Below are positions 35,821 to 48,467 of a DNA stretch of 64,000 nucleotides, in pieces. The stretch is from NCBI RefSeq assembly GCF_032062135.1, contig NC_092860.1:67015918-67079917 (forward strand), read 5' to 3'. Below the pieces are notes generated by a model. The model was not told where the DNA came from. It saw only the letters and a program-made list of their open reading frames with translations, and did no database searches. Position numbers and translations under genes: made by a program. This stretch comes from Pyxicephalus adspersus. Its lineage: Eukaryota > Chordata > Amphibia > Anura > Pyxicephalidae. Every line of letters begins with the position of its first letter. Position 1 is the stretch's first letter.

Positions 35821-37820
35821 GTTACACTCCTGTACGACCAGGTGATATTTTGGCAAAAATATATTACAGAGCCTACCTCACTCCAACATTACCACATATT
35901 AAGATGCTAATCTACTGCAGTTATCTGACTCTGTATTGACAGGTACAAATGTTTAACCATTGGGGATCAATGGATTATCCAGTATCAAAATGTGTATTAT
36001 ACCCGTACACACACAAATATACCTTTTTTGACCACCCAGCTACCAAACAGTACTGACCATTTTCACCATTTTTAACAACTTTATACTGGCATAGAAATTT
36101 TGTTAGATAAATATTTATTGCTTTGGATAGTGAATGCTATGCTATGAGTTGTATCCTAGTTTTGCTGGAACTTGTGCTAGAAGCTGATCCCCAATAAAGG
36201 GCATTTGGTTGCCAATATTACATATTGTCTTTCTGTAGTTGATCACTTCCACTTTAGAGCCATTCCTTGGCTTGCTTTCTGACTGTGTGTGGAGGATGCC
36301 ATCTTAGTGGGGGGGCATTGCTCACATCAAGTCCTCCAACAGTAAGGAGCACAACAGTAAAAGTACCCCAGATCTCACAGTAAAAATATACAACTGTATG
36401 ACTTTAAGCAAAGAGGGGCCTAATAACACTCATTAACTAAGACGTACACTGCTATCATTCCAAAAAAAATAATTTTTTTTTTTGGCACAATTGATTTTGC
36501 TCTGTAATTGCTTTAGCATAGCAAATCGTCACTTCCTGAGTTTAGTTCCACCTTAGGATGTGTATTTTTGTGGTTTGTACTGTATTTAAGAACTAATGTA
36601 ACTCCTGATTTCTCTTTATAGTTAACACACTATGGTCTCCCAAATAAAATGGAGAGTTTTTAGATATTGGAGCAGTGTTCAATTGCAGGTCTCCATTACT
36701 GCTTAGAAAACCTCTGCAAAAGTGAACACAATCCTTAAATTGCTATGCAGGGCAGAGAGTTTTAGGAAACTACTAGTTATTATGCCACAGCTCTATCATT
36801 CAGTGCCACCAGGTCCGCTGGTAATTCCTGTTATATAAACATTCCCATTGAAAAGTCGTTATGAAATTTTCACAAGTATGTTTTGTTAAAGAGGATTAGA
36901 CTGTTTATGGTAAATCATACTCTTAAGAAGGAAACAAATGTTTTCACATTTTATTTTTTTTCCCACAGGGCAATGGCATACATGAAAAGGAATTAGGGCC
37001 AATTGACACATATATATTGCTTCATAATTTGTCATTAAAAATTAAGGGTACCTCATCACAAAACATGTGGTATGAGCTTTATCAAGTTATTGCATCCAAA
37101 TATATGCTGCTGTGCATGTGCATGCCCTCATTCTCTTTTGAGTTCCATGTTACAGTATTCTAAGTCAGGACAGCCTATTTATTTTATTAGGCTTCCCAGC
37201 TCTCAGTTGAAATATCTGACTTGTACTATTTTGGAAAAGGGTCTATAGCGTGGTGTTGTGCAGTTTAATCTAATGCGCTCCAAAGTTGCAGCGGGGTGAC
37301 AATAGGAAAAACAATGCATTGTGTAATGCATGGAATGTGCACAATCAAGCAGCTGCAGGGAACACATGCATTCTCACAGTGCACATATATGACTAATATG
37401 TTAGAGTAATTAAATTTGCCAAAATCTGCTCATGGCAGTGACAACCCTAATTATGTTACCTTGTTTATTAACAAAGCCTTTTCATAAAGGAATGAAGCTG
37501 AGATATACCCACTGCAATAGCCTTGTCACACCGTTGAATTGATTCTTCCTCTGAGAATGTTAATCTGGGAATTTCATATATTTACAGTATATATGTGTTC
37601 CTAAACAGCTAGGGATCAAAACATGCAGCATATGCTCTGGGCAATAGATCCAACAGCCTATTCATATGTACAAAGCTGTATTTTACAGATAGACACACTA
37701 TGGAAACCAGAGACCTGGGGAAATTTGTATCTTAGCAGTAGTTAGGATTTGAACCAACAGTAACCTTTTTCTTAGACACTGACCACATTTTTTTCTGAGC
37801 ATGATTTGTACTTTTCAAAA
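35819..37820. other. 2 kb without a recognised feature
   Basis: Non-coding; nothing named. Confidence 0.45.
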
Positions 37821-37881
37821 AACTGTGTGCATTTCCATAGATATCACTAAGTGGATGATATCTATGGAAATGCATACAGTT
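37821..37881. ncRNA. long near-perfect hairpin (pre-miRNA size)
   Basis: A 26-base arm (37821-37846) pairs along its whole length with 37856-37881 across a 9-base loop (ctaagtgga), with one G:U pair. The arm core is tgcatttccatagatatca. The 61-base size and pairing fit a microRNA precursor or a tiny palindromic transposon. The near-perfect pairing is commoner in young, MITE-derived hairpins. No homologue or name is known to me. Either strand could be transcribed. Confidence 0.5.
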
Positions 37882-39973
37882 CTTTTAATAAGCCTGCAGT
37901 GTAAATAATGTCTGAATTTCAGCACAGTGAAGACAATGTAATGTTGTGGATGCTTGTTTCTGCTACTATGTAATAAATATGGCTTTGCCTCCAAGAATTA
38001 AGCTCATAGTGCAACATTCCAGCTGCAAACTGGTTAAATTTGCAATCAAGTATTCCTGGCTGCTGTTCTTTTGCAATCTCTGCAGTTGAACAGAATATTC
38101 CCTCCAACACAAGCAACATTAAATATAGCTCCAAGCCACAGGAGACGGCTTTAGATGGCAATTTGCCTTCCACGAATTGAATGCATTGGGTGTAAATACA
38201 GATCTTGATTTTCCAATGCTTACAAAAATACAGGGAAAGGTGGCTTTTTATTTTTATCTGAAATACTTTTCAATTTTATTTATAGCAAGATAAAAGAATT
38301 GATAGGCAAAATAGTTCTATACTCACTGTTTTAAGAGTATTTTGCATTAAGGGCACTTTGCAAAATTACTATTTAGAAATAAAATCTAACTTTCCGAGCA
38401 TATTATTGTTTACCAGATTTGTTAGGTACACTTTCTCAGTAAACTACATCCAATAACTGGTATATTTACATATGCATAGAAAAGATAATTTTTTTTGTTC
38501 TGTGTTACCCACCTTGTGTGGTTCAGTAGTGTGGCGACTGACAGTGGTATGTAGCACTTAAGAAGGGAGATAATTGACCCCACATATCCATCTTAGAATA
38601 AGTATATAAGCAGCCTTTACATTTACATTTGTGACCATCTATCCTTAGTGTGATGTTTGCTTCAGCCCAGACGTGCCACATATTAAATGGGTAAGATATC
38701 AGTAGAGTTCAAAAAAGGTAAAATGCAATAACAATGAACAATAATGAAGGACTATTAGATGTATGTTTGCAGTGCAGTGCCTGAACTGCAACATTGATCA
38801 TATCCCAGCCTGCTTGTTCAAGAACATGGCTTGCCTAGTGTGGAAATGTGTCAGAAAAAAAGGTGCTGCTGTATTGAGAGCTAAATGACTAAAGGGCCAA
38901 GTATAAGTATACATTGCTACAAGTATCATATTCAGCCTACCTACCCATAATCTGTCTTCGGTATAACGTAATGACTTTTATTATCTATATTTTACCCAGT
39001 AATCACACAACAGTTTTGTACAAACATAAGCTATCATTACGATATGTTACCAAATATGTTACCAGTCACAATATGTTATATTTGTAATGCTTAAAAATTC
39101 TAAAAAATATATATTACAAAATATATACACTTCTGTAATTGGCAGTTAAAATAATGCCTGTTGTACTCCCTAAGTTTTAATGACTGTTAAGTGAAAAGAT
39201 CCTCTAAGATTTCATGAGAGAAGACTACATCAGTGTCTGACATCAGCACATGGGGGCACCCAGTATGGTCTGCAGCACTAGATTAGAGCCCCCAATAATC
39301 TGCATTGGCAAGAGACCTTGATGGCTTGAGGTTTACTTGAGTAATTGTATAAAAATCCAACAAGGACAAACATAACATAGACAACAAAAACAGTACAACA
39401 ACTTTGGAGAAGATTTAGACATGTGGCAGTTATGCAATACTTGGTGTGGTTACGTTGTATCTGGCACTGCCCTTCTTTGCCAATGACACATTAACACCAG
39501 TAACTGCATCAACAGACACAACTAGAGACGCATTTTTTATTAGGACCTAAAAGACTTTCTACCAATTCAAAAGGATATATATTTGCTTACCAAATTAAAC
39601 TGCAGCTATATCTAAATAAAAATTAAAAGTAAAGATCTCATCCTATGTCTTATTCCTGCAGTGCTTTATAAAACTCATCTACTCAGGTAGATAGCATGAC
39701 TGCTGCATAACAAAATTAGGAAAGGAACTGGCCAATAACATGGCTAAAGAGTAAATGTAATGTAATTATAACCCTTGGCAGCTGCGGGGGTAGCACACAA
39801 CCCTTGGACACTGCATGTAGTGTTTTAAAAATGCTGTTGCAATATTACCTTTTTTATTGAAGCAGAACCATGCAGTCCAGTTTAAAAAAATGTGTGAACT
39901 TATCCTTACTGTCCCAAAAGACAATAAGATCTTGTAAAATGTTGCAGAAAAGAAGATGGTCTTAAAAAGTAAA
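37882..39973. other. 2.1 kb without a recognised feature
   Basis: Non-coding; nothing named. Confidence 0.45.
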
Positions 39974-40306
39974 TACAGGTTGACAATCAAAAATCTGGCA
40001 ACCTCCGACCTGAGGAGTGACTGATTTTTGAAGGTTATACTCACCTCCACACACAGACCAGCCTTCCTCACGCCACACCCGCGGACATCTGGCACAGTTC
40101 TGGAGAGCAGGCAGCAGGGACGTTTCATCGTGTATTTAGGGTAGCAAGCAAGACCTAACAGCTGTTTCTGGAGAACAGCGCCATCAAAACATAAATGGCT
40201 AAACAGTGTAATGCAGTACATGTATTGAAAATGCACCCTGAAATCTATGCTGGAAAACTAAAGAAACTGGATTATCAATGGCTGGATTTTCGATTGTCAA
40301 CCTGTA
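39974..40306. mobile_element. TA-flanked MITE, Tigger-like
   Basis: The left end TACAGGTTGACAATCAAAAA answers the right end ttttcgattgtcaacctgta, about 25 bases of terminal inverted repeat, with TA duplicated at both edges. 333 bases. The ends and TA target fit the pogo/Tigger group. The minus-strand frame that spans it (39766-40236) is not convincing. Confidence 0.8.
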
Positions 40307-40616
40307 TTTGGAATCTTGAAATCCACAGCCTGGTACATTGTAGTAACAATTGATGTCTTAACAGTACAATTGATTACATTTTCAGCAATGATTGACTGTT
40401 GAAAATATTGTGTAACATAGATTTTGTATGTATGGTCCTACATGACAACTTACTTACAAACCACAATACAGGACCAAAGTATATTTGTCCATATTTTTGT
40501 TTGTCCATAATGTCCAGCACCAAGTACAAACATCTCCTACTGTCAAGCAAAGCAGTGGAAGGGTGATGCTTTGGGTTTATTTTGCAGCCACAAGACCGGA
40601 GCACCTTGGAGTCATT

Positions 40617-40788
40617 GGGCCTGATTTATGCAAGCTTTCCAAAGCTGGAAAAGATACACTTTCATCAGTGAACCTGGGTAATTCAGCAAACATGGAATGG
40701 ATTTCCTAAAAGTGCTTTTTGTTAGCAAATGTTTTTAATCCTGGACCATATCCATTCCAGCCCTGGGAAGCTTTAATAAATCATGCCC
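40617..40788. mobile_element. palindromic MITE, deleted copy
   Basis: Begins gggcctgatttatgcaagc and ends ctttaataaatcatgccc. Matches 3969-4191, with most of the right arm missing after tccattccag. Confidence 0.8.
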
Positions 40789-42045
40789 CTCTGTATACCA
40801 AAAATTCAATTAACTAAACTGGCTCCTGACGTACCTTGCCAGCCAACATGTGGTACATCACAATACATGGTATACAATTTTCCTTGTGTAAACAAAAGAA
40901 AAAAGCTGCCTGACACAGCAGCACAAAGTAAAATACATATAGATATAAATCCAGCCTAAAGCATTTATACAATCTGATCAGATATCCAATTTTGAACTGC
41001 CACTTTATGCAACCCAGCACCACATGGTCTGTTAGAATATCTTGCAACTGTTGCTGTTTATTTAGGTTTTAAAAACTGAAAATGTATTTTCATATTTAAT
41101 GTTTCTAAATGTGCACTGTTTTGATGTCATTTTAAAGAATTAAATAACAAATGTGCATAAAATTAATATTATCTTTGACAGACAGCTTTAAACTGATCCA
41201 AAATGTGAAATTAAAATTGCTGGTAATATTACCATGCTAACTAAGGCTGCTATCCTTTTTTTTTTTTTGCTCATTTTCAGTGCAAATTGAGGTTTGAATA
41301 GAAGTACTTCATCTGCCGTAGTGATTAGGGTATAAATGAAGGGTGGTGTATCTAGAAACAGAGTTTTTGGCAGACCATTAAAGTTGGATGGGATATGTTG
41401 AGAGGCTCACTGCCAAAGCCTTCAAGTATTTTATCTTCTGAGATCCTGGAAAAAGTCATGCCTCCCACCTTTCCCACCTGACACCGACAATTTCTTTGTC
41501 TTTTTTAACTGTTCACATTTCCATTTACTGGTAAAAATATATAGATTTTGATTAAACACAACACATCTTTTAAATTTGTACTTTACTGTTGTTTTACCAA
41601 TAAATATGCATCTGTCATCTTGTCGCTCACAAAATATGGATGATTGATCTTGTTTTTACTTTGTCCATTACCACATTTTATTGTAAAAGATAAAATAAGA
41701 AAATTACAATATAACTTAACTGTGCCACCATTCAAAAAAAGTTGAATCCAACTTTAGTAGTAGAATGAAAGCTCCAGACTGTGTGTCTCCTAAAGTAAAA
41801 GAAAGAAAATGTGCTGTGTTCCAGGATTTTCCTCTCATGGCTTGTATTCTCCAGGAAGTTTTTAGAGACAAGGTGCTTCTTAAAGCTACATGTTATCTAA
41901 GTGAGGTACTCTCTCTTGTTCCAGCTCCTCAGGAAAATATTTATTACAAAATGACCAATGCTGATATTTACCTATTTTGTTGAATGTATTCTGAGGTCTA
42001 GAGTGCAGAGAGGCAACAATGCCCCATCAGTAACAGGGGCAAATG
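40789..42045. other. no recognised feature
   Basis: Non-coding; nothing named. Confidence 0.45.
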
Positions 42046-42905
42046 ACAACTTTTTTCTAATTTTGGTTCTGTACATTACCACAATGAATTTTGAATGAAA
42101 CAACTCAGATGCAGTTGAACTGCAGACTTTCAGCTTTACCCCAGTGGGTTGAGCAAAAACATTGCATAAAAATATGAGACATTAAAGCTCTTTTTTAACA
42201 CAATCACTTAATTTCAGGGCCTCAAAAGTAATTGGACAAATTAAAAAGCTGAAAAGAAATAGTTCATTTCTAATACTTGGTTGAAAACCCTTTGCTGGCA
42301 ATGACAGCATGTAGTCTTGAACTCATGGACACCACCAGATGCTGGGTTTCCTCCTATTTAATACTCTGCCAGACCTTTACTGCAGTGGCTTTCAGTTGCT
42401 GTTTGTTTGTGGACCAAAAGTTTTTTGTTTCTGTCCAAAGTTTAATCTTCAACAAGTGAAATGCATGCTCAATTGGGTTCAGATCAGGTGACTGACTTGA
42501 CTTGGCCATTCAAGAATATTCCACTTCTTTGCTTTATTAAACTCCTGGGTTGCTTTGGCTGTATGTTTTGGAACATGGAAAGCACCTTTGACCGCATGTT
42601 GTCTGTTCACAGCAAAATCTTCCACAAACAAGCACCCCCCACCCTTTCCTCCCTCAAATCAACTCCAGGCCTTTTATCTGCTTAATTGATAATGACATAC
42701 CAAAGGAATTGCCCACACCAGCCCATGAAAATAGCCTCTGAGTCAATTGTCCAATTACTTTTGAGCCCCTGAAAGCTGAAGTGATTGTGTATAAAAAAAG
42801 GCTTTAGTTCTTCACATTTTTATGCAATGTTTTTGTTCAACCCACTGAATTAAATCTGAAAGTCTGCAGTTCAACTGCATCTAAATTTTTATTCAACACA
42901 GAAGT
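42046..42905. mobile_element. Tc1-like transposon, internally deleted
   Basis: Long inverted ends: about 190 bases from 42046 (gacaacttttttctaatttt, gatgcagttgaactgcagac) answer 42735-42905 (gtctgcagttcaactgcatc). The outermost bases of both ends are missing; the intact left end can be seen at 61027 (cagttaggtccataaatatt). A C-terminal transposase fragment lies inside on the minus strand. Confidence 0.85.
42262..42605 (-). pseudogene. Tc1-like transposase, C-terminal fragment
   Basis: Minus-strand translation reads QSPDLNPIEHAFHLLK, then QQLKATAVKVWQSIK, EETQHLVVSMSSRLHAVI and SKGFSTKY. DLNPIE is the Tc1 signature that carries the third acidic residue of the DDE/DDD catalytic triad. The N-terminal DNA-binding domain and first two catalytic residues are absent. 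There is a nonsense codon just before this motif. The enzyme would have cut and pasted the element into TA sites. Confidence 0.85.
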
Positions 42906-44458
42906 TGGTACAGAAGTGTTTCAGCTACTGCAGCCAGTATGATACTTATAGAGAGTGATTGACCTAGAAACAAGGTTTGAAAAGCAGCTTGCATATATAT
43001 TTAGTGTACATACTTTATGAATTATGCCTTATTACAAAGGACTCCAAATGTCACTGTTCATAACCTAGCAATTTGACTGCAAATTGTCAAACATCACTTA
43101 GATTTCTAAACAGCTATTAGACAATTGAACCTGCCTGCAGTTATGTGGACAGTCCCACACTGGAACAATTGCCCCTGGTTAATAGAAAAGAACAACCCAC
43201 TTAACCCAAACTTTCAGTGGTCTGTGACAAATGTTTAAATGTTTACCTTTTATCATTGTTTATTTAAGCCCAACCATACCTAATATAAAAATACACATTC
43301 TTAAAGCAATGTTGTTGATTAGTGTAAACGATAAGTATTACCTTTTACAAGTTCACAACTCCCCCTTAGCTCTGTGCCTATTCACTAAGCGAGTGACCAT
43401 ATACTGTTCATTTGCCATTTCTATTGAGTGTTACTCATTCAGAACTTGTCTCTTTGTATTGCACCACAGCATTGTGCAGTGTGTTTGTCATCCTCATCGT
43501 TGTCATAGTATATAGAGAGTACAGCTTTAATTTATACTGGTGGAACATACAACAGATGACTTGCAGGGAGAGTTCCAATGCCTTATATTGGAAGCAAAAA
43601 AACATGTAGGGACAAAAAAATTAGGCGATTGTAGGAAAGCGTTCTTTCTTGTCTCTTTATGACCACCAATGAAAATTGGTTATATAGCTTTTATATCATG
43701 TGAGAATGAGTATTCTGCCACGTTGTTACAAAAAACATTTAAACGTTTATGAGTTTTTTCTGTTGTACTATTTCATTATTGTAGTCTACTACAATAATGT
43801 TATGCTAATGTTACAATGTAAACTAGACTTTTCAAAGTATAATCTAATGCATTCTGTTTAAGTGCCCTGCCCTAATTGTTCTTCCTGAAAGCTGAAAACT
43901 GTGTAATGAAAGTACCAAAAAGTTGACTTGACTTGAGGATATTTCAGAAAAGTTGCCTATATCTAAAACAAAACTTGCAGTCTTTAAAATCCACAATTAC
44001 AATCATCTAGCAGTCACTTTAGAAAAAAATCAATACAGATTTTAGTTGATCATGATGTTTGATGATAAATCACAAGATGCAACAATTGGCATACAGGAGC
44101 TAATGTAGAAGGGCTTTATTTTCCTAGCGTATGTAGGCTAGCCTTTCACTTCTCTCTACCTATTATCTTATTCTATCAGTTCTTATTGTTTACCCTACCA
44201 CTGATCCCTACAAATGATTACTATTACTAATATTAATGAAAAGGACAAAAAGGTTCAATTTTTAGCCTATGTAATTCCACTCATTATTCTTACTCAACTC
44301 ACAGTTACAGAAAACAAAGTATAATTTATTAAATATTTATTATTTAATTTAAAAAATAGTTTGGTAAGTGTGGTATTTATTAGTATTAGCTAAATACATT
44401 AAACAGCTATTTTTTTTCTATCCTTATCTATGTAGACTCAAAAATTGTCAAAAGATAA
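42906..44458. other. no recognised feature
   Basis: Non-coding, A+T-rich. Frames at 43231-43609 have no domain. Confidence 0.45.
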
Positions 44459-44755
44459 CACTGGGGAACACATTCTTGTTGAGTTAAATCTTACACTTGT
44501 TTTTTTTACTAATTTGTGTGTGATGAATCCAGAAATGACCCCAGTTTTTTGCTATCACGTCCAGTTTTTACACTACAGAGTACCCTCCATTTTTGTCAAA
44601 AAACATGCACATTTTACATACATCGAAAAAATAATGAAATAATAACTTGAATGTGCTGTTGATTAAAATTTCTTTTGTTCAAACAAGAGATTTATTGTTA
44701 CTCTATGACATTTTTTTTTACAGTAAAACATTTGAAAAGGTAATCAGGTAAACGG

Positions 44756-46365
44756 TTAAGGTAAAAATTTATGCTTATAGCGTTTCCTGGAGCGTTCAGT
44801 GTTAGGACAATCCCGCCGGATGCTCCAACAATAGTCAGCCATCATATCTACATCCCATCTACCCTGATACTGTCCTTCCATGACCTTCAAATCTTGGTGG
44901 AATCGTTCACCTTGCTCATCACTGACTGCACCAAGGTTTTCCGGGAAGTTTAAAGATAGCTATGCAGAAAATCCACCTTGATGCTCATATTGCAACCAAG
45001 CATTTTATAGTACTCCAAGAATTTCTGGTCAATTTCTGTGTAATTATTTGTTCCTGTGTTTCCAAGAAAGTCCTTGACAATGTATTTGAATGATAACCAA
45101 GCTTTTTTTTCAACTTCTGACATTGTCCTGATGAATTGTTTATCTTTGATGAGCTGCCGAATCTGTGGACCATCAAACACACCGGCCTTTTTTCAAATGA
45201 CAGGCTAGAAAATAGTTGGCAAAGCTTTAAGGAACTGCTTCATCAGACCCAGTTTTATGTGCAGAGGCAGGAATATAATTCTCTTCTATCAACAAATGGC
45301 TCATGTAAAATGTTTGGATCACCTGGCTTTAGGGCAGATCTTGGAGGCCAATTCCTTTCCACCCCTCTCACAAGCTCTGCTGTCCCACATGCACAGATAA
45401 CAGGCATACTTGGTGTTTCCCCGTTGCTGACCAAGAAGGAAGCATACCATTTTATGGTCAACACAGATGACCCAATTGTGTTTGGTGGTATTGCAACAAC
45501 TCAATGACTCTCTTTATGTCTGCATATGCTTCACAGAGAAACCTGAATGGCCAGTTGGGACTGACCCAAATATTTTGCCATTGTGAAGAGGACATACTTT
45601 AAGCTATCGATGAATAGTCGCCATTCAGTTGAGTTATAGATTGGAATTCCCAATTCCTTCATTAAACCTGGTATGTTATGGCAATACACAAAGCCACTGT
45701 CAGTTCTGAAGTATTGCAGAAATGCAAATTCTCTGGTTCGAAAGTACGATACCTTCGTTCCTTATTCAAGTAAGTTTTTCTAACACAGTCTTAATGCTAG
45801 GAGTTCTGAAGCCTCTTCGATCACGTGCCAAATCACTCAACTCATGCTGATCAAATCCGTTATGAACAGAGTCCTCTTCAATTTCAAACTCTTCATCATT
45901 GTTGTCACTTAGTTCATTACCATAATCATGTTCTTCAAGAGAGGGTAGTATAACGAAAACCGGCACTGGGATTTCATCTGAATGAGCCACTGGGCGTAAG
46001 GCCAATGGTAGACTAGGATACTCTATGTTACATTTGTTTTTCTTGTTATATCCTGAAGTTTTCACTATACAAAAGTAACAGTCACCGAAATGATCTCCTG
46101 GCTCTCGCCAAACCATAGGTATACCAAATGGCATCTTATCACGTGTTCACATCGGAAAAACCTTGACACACTGTTTGCATACCTTATGAGGGGCACACGA
46201 CTTATCTTGATCACCAAGTTTAACTTTGAAATATGCCAAATAGGCTTGCTCTACAAATGTGCTGATGTTCGCCCTTTGACTGGGAATGGTGAAACTTCCA
46301 TAGATATAATAAAATGAATCAGAGTTGTTTAGGCACTTACGAGGAGAAACAGCAGAGCCAGACAT
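44756..46365 (-). pseudogene. uncharacterised, transposon-borne animal protein
   Basis: Read from 46365: MSGSAVSPRKCLNNSD and GDQDKSCAPHKVCKQCV (Cys-rich start), then after one nonsense codon (TGA, about 46149) MPFGIPMVWREPGDHFG and an acidic region. Further on, over several frame changes, come MVCFLLGQQRGNTKYACY with CYLCMWDSRACE (a CxxC-type motif), KPGDPNILHEPF, then MFDGPQIRQLIKDKQF, CNMSIKVDFLHS, and the C-terminal NFPENLGAVSDEQGERFHQD and GRWDVDMMADYCWS, ending at TAA 44758-44756. I recall multicopy, unnamed proteins with these motifs (GLQGGYTKYPCFLCLWDSR-like, EEQGERFHQD-like) in many animals. Function unknown. The gene is dead here. Confidence 0.7.
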
Positions 46366-46836
46366 GATCTGAAAGAAAGGAAATACGTGTGTAAGAAGAA
46401 AAATACATTTTGCATATTCACTACGTACAGCAGCGCACTGACCACACTGTCTTGCGTTTAAATGAATTGCCTATACAAATTCAGGCTACAGTACATCGGT
46501 AAAACCTTGACACACTGCATACCTTATGAGGGGCACACGACTTATCTTGATCACCAAGTTTAACTTTGAAATATGCCAAACAGGCTTGCTCTACAAATGT
46601 GCTGATGTTCGCCCTTTGACTGGGAATGGTGAAACTGCCATAGATATAATAAAATGAATCAGAGTTGTTTAGGCACTTACAACGAGAAACAGCAGAGCCA
46701 GACTTGATCTGAAAGAAAGGAAATACGTGTGTAAGAAGAAAAATACATTTTGCATATTCACTACGTACAGCAGCGCACTCTGACCACACTGTCTTACGTT
46801 TAAATGAATTGCCTATACAAATTCATGCTACAGTAA
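46151..46836. repeat. 344-bp tandem duplication of the 5' exon
   Basis: Unit 1 (46151-46494) and unit 2 (46495-46836) are nearly identical. Unit 2 lacks tttg near its start and gains two bases (actctgacc against actgacc). Each contains the N-terminal coding exon on the minus strand and its upstream sequence. The high identity suggests a fairly recent event, later than the gene's other lesions. Confidence 0.9.
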
Positions 46837-46983
46837 TCGCATTAAGATAAGCGGTAGAGAGAAAACACAAAGTGATAGAAGAAAACTAACTGCACTTTCA
46901 GAATCAGCACACCTATTTTAGTGTAAATAAGCTTAAAGGTTGAAGTCAACAAAAAATTTGTTCAAAATTGTTCCCCAGTGTAA

Positions 46984-48209
46984 AATTTCAGACTAAGATA
47001 TAATTGTAAGAGTTCCTGTTTAATGATTTACAGTTACCATCCCCTCTACATCTTTGTAGTCTAAAATTCTACTAATAGCTACATTAAAATTTGAATGCAG
47101 TTTTAGATATTTATGTTTTGGCAAGATATGATGCACACAATACAATAAAATATATTGGCATGAACACTATATATTTTAGTGGTGGATGGAGATTCATGAC
47201 TTAATCACAGAAACCAGATCTGGCCTGGATTGTGTTAAATTAATTGTTTACAGGTGGACAGGATATATTTTTAACGAATTACAGTGAAATCATACTGCCT
47301 GTTAAGATTTCTCTAACCTAATGAACCTTCATTCACCTAAAATACTCCATCATGCACAGGAGAATTTTAAAAGAATTGGAATTTCCCATGCACATGATTG
47401 AAGTAAATATAACCATGTGCATTTTTTCAGGCACTGCTAGAGAAGGTAGTAATATTGTCATTGCTGATAACCCCGCCTCTCATACCTAATTGATGCTGGC
47501 TATATGGTTCAGCTTGGCACTCTAAATTTGAAAGAATTGTTAAGTTATATGCAGCTTGGAAATTATATAACTAGAATATACTGTTTGACCACCATATACG
47601 AAATATACTAAGCTGAAACTGTATTGTAGGGCCTGCAGCTGCATGGTAACCTACGTGAGAACATACATTGGTGGTGATTTTCTCACTACACATAGATGTG
47701 AATAAACCCTAAAAGCTGTATAACTGTTTAGATAATTTCACATTGCCTCCCACTACAATCTCAGTGAGCCTATGTTTTGCAGTTTAATAACTCTTTTTAA
47801 AATGCAAAATATGTGAAAGACCTAGCCTGGCCAGAGTTTTATTTTAAGGGGATAAGTCAGGCAAGCAGCTAAACACACAATGCTTATATGACTACTCCTA
47901 CATCTACCAAAGGATTTGTAGTTCTGCTCAGCTAAACTTTGATCCACATGTCTCTGCCACATTGCATGGACACAAAGATTATTGTACTACTCCTTGGTTC
48001 AGGTTTTCTGGATCAACACCATGTTAATTGGACAGAATTATTGATTTGGATTATCTGTTGAGTGAACAGGCTGGAGTTGGATAGTTAAAGAAGCTCTGCA
48101 TCAAAGAAATAAGATACAGAACACAGTTATAAATTCTTTGCATGAGAATGTATAACTGAAAATGATCTTGTTCTATGAAACTCTGTCACCTTGCCAGGTC
48201 ATCGTACCC
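46984..48209. other. no recognised feature
   Basis: Non-coding; nothing named. Confidence 0.45.
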
Positions 48210-48467
48210 ACCGTGTTTCCCCGAAAATAAGACCTACCCCGAAAATAAGACCTAGCACTTTTCCCCCAACCTGCCCTAATATAAGACCTACCCCGAAAAT
48301 AAGACCTAGTAGAAAAAGAAAAAAAAAACATATTCATACATGAATATGGTAAGTGTTTTTTTTCATTAAAAAAAGTATATAAGACCTACCCTGAAAATAA
48401 GACCTAGTGTGTTTTTGGAAGCCCAAAAAAAATATAAGACAGTGTCTTATTTTCGGGGAAACACGGT
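48210..48467. mobile_element. MITE with ACCGTGTTTCC ends
   Basis: accgtgtttccccgaaaata at the left is matched by tattttcggggaaacacggt at the right, an essentially perfect 20+-base terminal inverted repeat. The interior repeats ccccgaaaataagacctag several times in tandem. 258 bases, no ORF. I recall this element type from fish, reptiles and other animals, but not its superfamily with certainty. Confidence 0.85.

Larger units (their letters stand above)
44459..46980. mobile_element. TIR-bounded element of unknown class
   Basis: CACTGGGGAACA at 44459-44470 is repeated exactly, inverted, at 46969-46980 (tgttccccagtg). Similarity continues loosely inward (gttgagttaaa against gttgacttcaa). The trinucleotide TAA lies just outside both ends (44456-44458 and 46981-46983). 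The 2,522-base interval holds a single decayed gene on the minus strand and an internal 344-base tandem duplication. Terminal repeats plus a candidate 3-bp target duplication say DNA transposon. The 3-bp TAA target would suit Harbinger, but the gene is not a Harbinger transposase that I recognise. Confidence 0.65.

Noticed and set aside
39766..40236. 156-codon minus-strand frame
   Set aside because: About half of it runs across the TA-flanked MITE at 39974-40306, and no family is recognisable.
45136..45507. 123-codon plus-strand frame
   Set aside because: Antisense shadow of the minus-strand gene at 44756-46365, whose motifs are clear.
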